NCBI GenBank assembly: GCA_025931335.1
Contig: JAICNG010000010.1
Location: 1 to 61,045, forward strand
Reading direction: 5' to 3'
From: Gemmatimonadaceae bacterium
GTDB taxonomy: Bacteria > Gemmatimonadota > Gemmatimonadetes > Gemmatimonadales > Gemmatimonadaceae
DNA length: 61,045 bases
Shown here: in pieces, positions 56,303 through 61,045 of the stretch
Numbering within the stretch: the stretch's first letter is position 1
Layout of the letters: each line of letters starts with the position of its first letter
Notes under the pieces: generated by a model
What the model was told of the DNA's origin: nothing
The model's database searches: none
The model's input: only the letters and a program-made list of their open reading frames with translations
Made by a program: the position numbers and the translations under genes

Positions 56303-59300
56303 ATGTTGGCCGCGCGACATGTGCACCGCGGTGCGCTCCTGGTGAGCGCCGTGTTTCTTCTCTCCTGCAACGAATCCCCAACCGAAGGCGCGCAGTCACG
56401 CGTGCCTGCGTCGCTCGACATCGTGGCGGGCGATGCGCAGGACGGGGTCGTTGGTACCGAGCTTCCCAATCCCCTCGTCGTGCGAGTGGAGGATGCCAAT
56501 GGTCTCCCCATCGTCGGGCAGGTTGTCAACTTCCGGGTGACGAGTGGGGGTGGCAGCGTGTTCGCCGGTGCGGGAATCACGAACGCGGCCGGTATCGTGC
56601 AAGACCGTTGGACGCTCGGCACTTCGACGGCCGACTCTCAACGTGTCGAGGCGCGCGCAGTGAACCCCAACAGCGGCGCGGCCATCGTATTCGCGAGATT
56701 TCGCGCGACGCCGCTTCCCGGCCCCGCGCAATCGGTGGCACAGGCAGGCGGCGACGCGCAAAGCGGCGCGCTCGGTGCCGCGCTCACGGATTCTCTGGCC
56801 GTCCGGGTCTCCGACTCGTTTGGCAATCCGGTACCGAATGTCTCGGTCGCGTGGGCGACGAACCTGGGCAACGGCGCGGTCAGTCCCACTACGTCCCAAA
56901 CTGGCACGCAGGGAATCGCGAAGGCGCGGTGGATACTCGGGACGCGCCTCGACCTGATGCACGAGGTAAGTGCGGCGGTTGCGACACTGACGCCGGTGCG
57001 GTTCACCGCATCGCCGATGCTTCCCGCGACAGCGCGCATCATCCCGGTCGCGGGTGAGGGGGCGACGGGAACCGTGGGCGCCGTGCTGACCGACTCGCTC
57101 GCCGTACGTGTCGAGTTGGGGAGTGGCGAGTCCGTCGCCGGCGCAAGCGTCACCTGGACGGTCAGCGGAGCCGCCGTATCACCCCCCACATCGACGACGC
57201 AGGCAGATGGAGTTGCTCGCACGCAGCTCACGTTCGGGACCGTTGCTGGCCCGCGCGAGGTGTCGATCAGCGTTTCGGGGCTGTCGCCGGCGACGATGGA
57301 TCTCACCGCGGGCCCCGATGTCCCGGCCTCCATCACCAAGACGGCCGGGGACGGCCAGACAGGGGTCGTGGCCGATCTACTCTCCCAGCCGCTCGTGGTT
57401 CGCGTCGTCGATCGCTTCGGCAACGCCGTGCCTAACGTGCTCGTGGACTGGAACGCCCTCGCGGGGACCGTGGCGCCGGTAAGCCCAGCTACCGATGCCG
57501 ATGGGCGGGTCGCAGCTGCATGGACGCTGGGACAGGTTTCGGGACCCCAGACGCTGACCGCCACCGTGAGCGGGTTGCCGGCCGCACAATTTTCGGCCGC
57601 CGCAGGCGCCGGTGCGGTCAGCTCCCTCGTCGTCGTGAGCGGCAGCGGACAGTCGGCCACGGCTGGCAGCGCGCTGCCGTCGCTGGTGGAAGTTCACGCG
57701 ATGGACCGATTCGGGAACGCCGCAAGCGGTGAGACGATTTCATTCGCGGCGTCTGGCGGCGGCTCTTTCTCGCCGCCGACCGCTGTGACGGAGAGCACCG
57801 GACGAGTCGCGTCGCGGTGGACCCTCGGCACGACCGCGGGGACGCAAACCGCGACGATCAGCAGCAACGGCATCTCGATCACCGTCACGGCGAGCGCGAT
57901 CTCGGGGACTGCTGCGGCTCTCGCGACGGTCAGCGGAGATGGACAGGCTGGCATCGCGGGTGATCTTCTGGCCCAGCCGCTCATCGTGCGAGTGACCGAT
58001 GCAAACTCGAACCCTGTCGCCGGTATCGCGGTCACGTGGTCGGCAACGTCGTCGTGCGGATCGGTCTCGTCGATCTCGTCGATGTCAGACGCGTGGGGGC
58101 TGGCGCAGACGGCCTGGACGTTGGGCCCGGCGGGCCGCCTGTGCACCGGCGTCACGGCTACAATCGGTGACGGCACGTCCGCCCGCTTCACCGCACGGTT
58201 CCTCGGCCGAACGGCGCAGCTCATCGATCCGGGCAACTTCGTCGAGCAGGTCGGCACGATCGATGTCCCGGTGCCGCTGACGGCGACCGTGACAGACGAT
58301 GCCGAGAATCCGGTCCCCGGTATCACCGTCGGGTGGAGTCGCACGGAGGGAAATGGCTTACTGGCAGGCACCACGAGCGTGACGGATTCATCGGGACGCG
58401 CCACGGTGGTGATCACGCCCGGAACGGTCGCGGGGAATAACCGCGTTCTTGCGAGCGTCACAGGTCTCACCGGCGCGGAATATCTCGTGTGGACGCGCGC
58501 GCTCGCGGCCGAGAGAGTCGTCATCGTCGATGGGAACAATCAAACCGGGGAGCCGGGTCAGCCGCTGGCTCAGCCGATCCGCGTGCGTGTCGAGGATCGG
58601 CACGGCAACGGCGTCTATAATGAGGCCGTGACGCTCCAGGTCAGCGGGGGCGGCGGACACCTCGAGCGTACAACGCTCCGCACTGACCCTTCCGGGCTTG
58701 CCGCGACGGTATGGGTACTCGGCTCCGTCGGCGGTCAGGAGGTCCGAGCGAGCTGGAATGCGACCTCGGTTGTCTTTTCCGCGACCGGCGTGCAGGGCAC
58801 GCGCGACGGACTTCTTGTTGTCGCCGGCAACGAGCAGGTGGCGACGACGAGCTTCCAGCGGGAGCACTTCATGGCGCCGATGACCGTGCGGGTTGTCGAC
58901 GGCCGTGGCGACCCCGTGTCGGGGGTCCCGGTGACGTGGGCCGGGGATTTCTCGCCGGTCAGCGTCGTCAGTGATGCCGCGGGAGTGGCGACCCTCGAGA
59001 ACGCGCGCATGCAGCTGCTCGCGGTCGGGACACGTACGATCACCGCCACGCTGCCTAACGGGACGGTGGCGCGCCTCACGCTCATCGTGGAATCGGGAGG
59101 TGGGGGGGCGTTCGCGGCTCCGAGTCACACCGGCTCCGCAACGGCGCGTGTCGGTCGTCGGTTGCCGGGAAGAGTCGTGGTTCTCTGCTCGGATCGGATG
59201 GGTGGGGCGAGCGCGTGCTCGATCCGTACGCGCGACGCGAATTTCGCGAGCCCAGCGGGCCAGCTGCATCCGGCGCCCGGGATTTTCCCCCCGGGCCGGT

Positions 59301-59398
59301 ACGAGTTCTTCTGGGTTCTCCCCGAGACACCTGGGACGTACTACTTCGAGGCGGCCGCAGCGCTGCCGAACGCCATCGCGGCGACGGCGGTGCCGTGA
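56303..59398 (+). CDS. Big-1 (Ig-like) repeat lipoprotein
   Basis: 1031 residues from ATG 56303 (GGAGGCGAGG upstream). Signal II: MLAARHVHRGALLVSAVFLL then SC. The rest is about nine tandem Big-1/invasin-type domains of 95-100 residues (from about residue 36), each with a G-D/N-x-Q-x-G start, a VRVxDxxGNPV strand and a closing W-x-LGT-x-x-G; the first reads SLDIVAGDAQDGVVG. A different C-terminal domain (about 96 residues, GSATARVGRRLPGRVVVLCS onward) contains two cysteines. Probably a long surface rod or adhesin attached to the outer membrane. The frame is also open to GTG 56279. Confidence 0.88.
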   Translation: MLAARHVHRGALLVSAVFLLSCNESPTEGAQSRVPASLDIVAGDAQDGVVGTELPNPLVVRVEDANGLPIVGQVVNFRVTSGGGSVFAGAGITNAAGIVQDRWTLGTSTADSQRVEARAVNPNSGAAIVFARFRATPLPGPAQSVAQAGGDAQSGALGAALTDSLAVRVSDSFGNPVPNVSVAWATNLGNGAVSPTTSQTGTQGIAKARWILGTRLDLMHEVSAAVATLTPVRFTASPMLPATARIIPVAGEGATGTVGAVLTDSLAVRVELGSGESVAGASVTWTVSGAAVSPPTSTTQADGVARTQLTFGTVAGPREVSISVSGLSPATMDLTAGPDVPASITKTAGDGQTGVVADLLSQPLVVRVVDRFGNAVPNVLVDWNALAGTVAPVSPATDADGRVAAAWTLGQVSGPQTLTATVSGLPAAQFSAAAGAGAVSSLVVVSGSGQSATAGSALPSLVEVHAMDRFGNAASGETISFAASGGGSFSPPTAVTESTGRVASRWTLGTTAGTQTATISSNGISITVTASAISGTAAALATVSGDGQAGIAGDLLAQPLIVRVTDANSNPVAGIAVTWSATSSCGSVSSISSMSDAWGLAQTAWTLGPAGRLCTGVTATIGDGTSARFTARFLGRTAQLIDPGNFVEQVGTIDVPVPLTATVTDDAENPVPGITVGWSRTEGNGLLAGTTSVTDSSGRATVVITPGTVAGNNRVLASVTGLTGAEYLVWTRALAAERVVIVDGNNQTGEPGQPLAQPIRVRVEDRHGNGVYNEAVTLQVSGGGGHLERTTLRTDPSGLAATVWVLGSVGGQEVRASWNATSVVFSATGVQGTRDGLLVVAGNEQVATTSFQREHFMAPMTVRVVDGRGDPVSGVPVTWAGDFSPVSVVSDAAGVATLENARMQLLAVGTRTITATLPNGTVARLTLIVESGGGGAFAAPSHTGSATARVGRRLPGRVVVLCSDRMGGASACSIRTRDANFASPAGQLHPAPGIFPPGRYEFFWVLPETPGTYYFEAAAALPNAIAATAVP

Positions 59399-59418
59399 CC
59401 GATTGAGGCGCGAAGTGC

Positions 59419-59446
59419 GGCGGGGCGCTCGAGAGAGCGCCCCGCC
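59419..59446. terminator. Hairpin between convergent genes
   Basis: Perfect 12-bp stem GGCGGGGCGCTC (59419-59430) with GAGCGCCCCGCC (59435-59446), GAGA tetraloop. Located between the Big-1 gene and kamA. No strong U-tract. Confidence 0.7.
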
Positions 59447-59452
59447 TGATTC

Positions 59453-60628
59453 CTACCCCGCCCGCGCCGACCGCTTCGCCGCCGGTCGCTTCGAGCGCTT
59501 CGACTTCTTCCGCGTCTGAATCGGCACGATGTCGGGCGCTGCCTCCGCCGCCACGCCGCACCCATCGACGGGAACCGGAATGCGCGGCTGCTTGTACACG
59601 TACCGCTCCCCGGCGTAGTTCCGGAAGACCACCTCGTCGTCCGTGATCTCTTCGACGTACTCCGGCAGCAACGGCACCTTCCCTCCGCCGCCCGGTGCGT
59701 CGATCACGAAGTGCGGCACCGCGAGCCCCGACGTCCACCCGCGCAGCGCCTGCACGATCTCGAGTCCCTTCTGGACGGTCGTGCGGAAGTGCTCGCCCCC
59801 GGCTACCTGGTCGGCCATATAGATGTAATAGGGCCGCACCCTCGCCTTCAGGAGCTTCTGCATCAGCTCCTTCATGATCGCCGGGTCGTCGTTGACCCCG
59901 CGGAGCAGCACCGTCTGACATCCCAGAGGAACGCCCGCGTCCGCCAGCCGCCCGAGCGCCGCCACCGCCGCCGGCGTGAGCTCCGACGGGTGGTTGAAAT
60001 GCGTGTTCATGTAGATGGGATGGTACTTCTTCACCATCTCACAGAACTCCGGAGTGATTCGCTCCGGCAGGTGCGACGTGATCCGGCTGCCGATGCGGAT
60101 GATCTCGACGTGCGGAATCGCTCGCAGGTTCTGGAACAGGTACTCCAGGCGCCGATCGCTCAGCATCATCGGATCGCCGCCCGACATGATGATGTCGCGA
60201 ATCTCCGGGTGGCTCCGGATGTACTCGAACGCTGACTCGTACTGGTTGAGCGGGATCTTCTCCGGGTCCCCCACCTTGCGGCGCCGCGTGCAGAAGCGGC
60301 AGTAGCTCGCGCACACCGGGCTCACGAGGAAGAGGGCGCGATCCGGATACCGGTGCGTGATGTTCGGCACCGGGGAGTCGCCGTCCTCATCGAGTGAGTC
60401 GATCATCCCGTCCTGGATGTCGAGCTCCTCGACCGTCGGCACGTACTGCTGCCACATCGGATCGCCGACTTCCTTGATCTGCTCGAGCACGGCCGGCGTG
60501 AGGCGCATTTGGAAGTTGTCGAACGCCGGCTTCAGGGCGTCGACGTCGATCACGTCATCGCCGAATCGCTTCGCCAGCTTCTCGAGGGTGTCGACCCCTT
60601 CCCGAAGAACTTGCTGCCATTCACTCAT
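59453..60628 (-). CDS. KamA-family radical SAM enzyme (lysine 2,3-aminomutase-like)
   Basis: 391-residue radical SAM/PLP protein. The iron-sulfur motif CASYCRFC (cysteines at about 106, 110, 113) is followed by TRRRKVGDPEKIPLNQYESA; IIMSGGDPMMLSD, RIGSRITSHLPERITPEF, HFNHPSELTP and QTVLLRGVNDD are all KamA-type. The PLP lysine region is near PHFVIDAPGGGGKVPLLPEY. A basic Lys/Arg-rich C-terminal tail (QTRKKSKRSKRPAAKRSARA) is extra. It converts alpha-lysine to beta-lysine, or is EpmB-like; size and the coupled acetyltransferase favour the former. ATG 60628 overlaps the GNAT stop. Confidence 0.88.
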   Translation of the reverse strand: MSEWQQVLREGVDTLEKLAKRFGDDVIDVDALKPAFDNFQMRLTPAVLEQIKEVGDPMWQQYVPTVEELDIQDGMIDSLDEDGDSPVPNITHRYPDRALFLVSPVCASYCRFCTRRRKVGDPEKIPLNQYESAFEYIRSHPEIRDIIMSGGDPMMLSDRRLEYLFQNLRAIPHVEIIRIGSRITSHLPERITPEFCEMVKKYHPIYMNTHFNHPSELTPAAVAALGRLADAGVPLGCQTVLLRGVNDDPAIMKELMQKLLKARVRPYYIYMADQVAGGEHFRTTVQKGLEIVQALRGWTSGLAVPHFVIDAPGGGGKVPLLPEYVEEITDDEVVFRNYAGERYVYKQPRIPVPVDGCGVAAEAAPDIVPIQTRKKSKRSKRPAAKRSARAG

Positions 60629-61045
60629 CGTGCATCTGCTCCCCGCCCATCGGCGAGTGGTTGGAACCGTTTGACGAAAATGATCCGATCATCGCCGGGC
60701 GCGTAGAAGTCACGCACGCGTGCGGCCTCGCGGTACCCGCGGCGCTCGTAGAAAGCGCGCGTCGCGGTGTAATCGGATCGGGACGATGTTTCGACGACCA
60801 ACATCCGGGAGTGCTGTCCCACGAGCATTCGCTCGACCTCTTCGAGGAGGATGGTTCCAATGCCGGCGCCCTGGAGTGCCGTGTCGACGGCGATCCAATA
60901 GAGGTCCCAGGTGCGATCGGTGGCGGGGGTCGGACCCCAGCAGGCATATCCGACGAGGACCTCTTCCGGGGTGAAGGCGCCGAGGAAGAGATAGTCCGAG
61001 GACACCTGAGGAACGGGGATTGAGGAGTGAGGAATTGCTCGTTCC
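60625..61045 (-). CDS. GNAT-family N-acetyltransferase, partial, with repeat inserted
   Basis: Acetyl-CoA-dependent acetyltransferase. From about 61005: DYLFLGAFTPEEVLVGYACW, WDLYWIAVDTALQGAGIGTI (acetyl-CoA loop Q-x-x-GIG) and ATRAFYERRGYREAARVRDF. A start at GTG 61003-61005 gives 126 residues but lacks the N-terminal strand and helices of related enzymes. The frame stays open to the window edge and reads EAIPHSSIPVPQ through the phrase repeat, so the gene most likely continues beyond 61045. Overlaps kamA by 4 bp (ATGA), suggesting joint action, for example beta-lysine acetylation as in AblA/AblB; the substrate is inferred. Confidence 0.75.
   Translation of the reverse strand, partial: ERAIPHSSIPVPQVSSDYLFLGAFTPEEVLVGYACWGPTPATDRTWDLYWIAVDTALQGAGIGTILLEEVERMLVGQHSRMLVVETSSRSDYTATRAFYERRGYREAARVRDFYAPGDDRIIFVKRFQPLADGRGADAR
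61006..61045. repeat. GAGGAATGAGG-phrase arm, cut by window edge (copy 5)
   Basis: CTGAGGAACGGGGATTGAGG and the following AGTGAGGAATTG match the left arm of the other four copies. The right arm would lie beyond the window. It overlaps the open frame of the GNAT gene. Confidence 0.75.

Noticed and set aside
62-59059. Frequent CCTAAC/GTTAGG hexamers, often as CCT-AAC (Pro-Asn) or TTA-GGC (Leu-Gly) codons
   Set aside because: About two dozen by eye on both strands, close to what base composition alone would give; orientation shows no consistent skew. A proper Markov-model count would be needed before calling it a motif.
6012-61045. CRISPR array interpretation of the iterated words
   Set aside because: Units are contiguous without unique spacers, occur at many loci, form palindromes, and no cas genes are present.
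6012-61045. REP/RAYT or IS-derived MITE interpretation
   Set aside because: No RAYT or other transposase gene, no target-site duplications seen, and arms are internally periodic and differ among families; not excluded genome-wide.

Overview
This is 61 kb of GC-rich, gene-dense bacterial chromosome with no phage, plasmid or insertion-sequence genes. SusC/SusD-type outer-membrane proteins, TamA/TamB, an Omp-type efflux barrel and many lipoproteins show a diderm (Gram-negative-type) cell. Together with the DUF1501/DUF1800 pair and the abundant TPR proteins, a Gemmatimonadota-like genome is the best guess, but that is inference because no rRNA or marker tree is available.

Layout, left to right. 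1-4266 (minus) is a BMP-type nucleoside ABC transporter operon: binding protein, double-NBD ATPase and two permeases, each overlapping the next by 4 bp. 4458-8928 (plus) holds the de novo NAD genes nadB, nadA and nadC, followed by overlapping genes for a nickel/cobalt-type transporter and a small zinc-ribbon protein. 9037-11936 (minus) holds a DUF255/thioredoxin protein, DUF190 and the fluoride channel CrcB. 12054-16724 (plus) holds an M20 peptidase and a metal module: Tat-exported two-domain multicopper oxidase, ZIP transporter with an added ectodomain, and an outer-membrane barrel. 17032-25538 (minus) is tamB, tamA and rho. 25996-29780 is a signalling patch: an H-box-only histidine kinase fragment, TPR proteins, a stand-alone receiver, a pseudo-receiver/AraC regulator and a 45-residue lipoprotein. 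30084-41559 holds a desaturase, a small XRE regulator with divergent promoters, fasciclin, a polysaccharide deacetylase lipoprotein, a class A PBP, DUF1501/DUF1800, an M23 peptidase and an MFS exporter. 41595-48186 holds a GGDEF-ATPase-TPR protein with an apparent ATT start, a lipoprotein, an OmpR-type regulator and small unknown genes. 48410-61045 holds an EF-G paralogue, SusC/SusD, a GH18 hydrolase, a nine-domain Big-1 lipoprotein, and a KamA radical-SAM enzyme overlapping a GNAT acetyltransferase cut by the window edge.

The most unusual property is not a gene. The window carries at least eight families of phrase repeats: arms made of an 8-10 base word repeated with variations (for example AGGAGTCAGG, GAGGAATGAGG, GATTGCGGAC, GCGCTGGAA). 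They are usually arranged as imperfect palindromes of 80-280 bp. Complete palindromes lie at gene 3' ends (four convergent junctions and seven same-strand junctions) and are absent from every divergent promoter region. The purine/G-rich arm always comes first. Several supply the stop codon or C-terminal residues of the neighbouring gene, one is inserted in frame inside a DUF1800 gene, and one probably lies inside the GNAT gene. Short conventional hairpin terminators serve most other convergent junctions.
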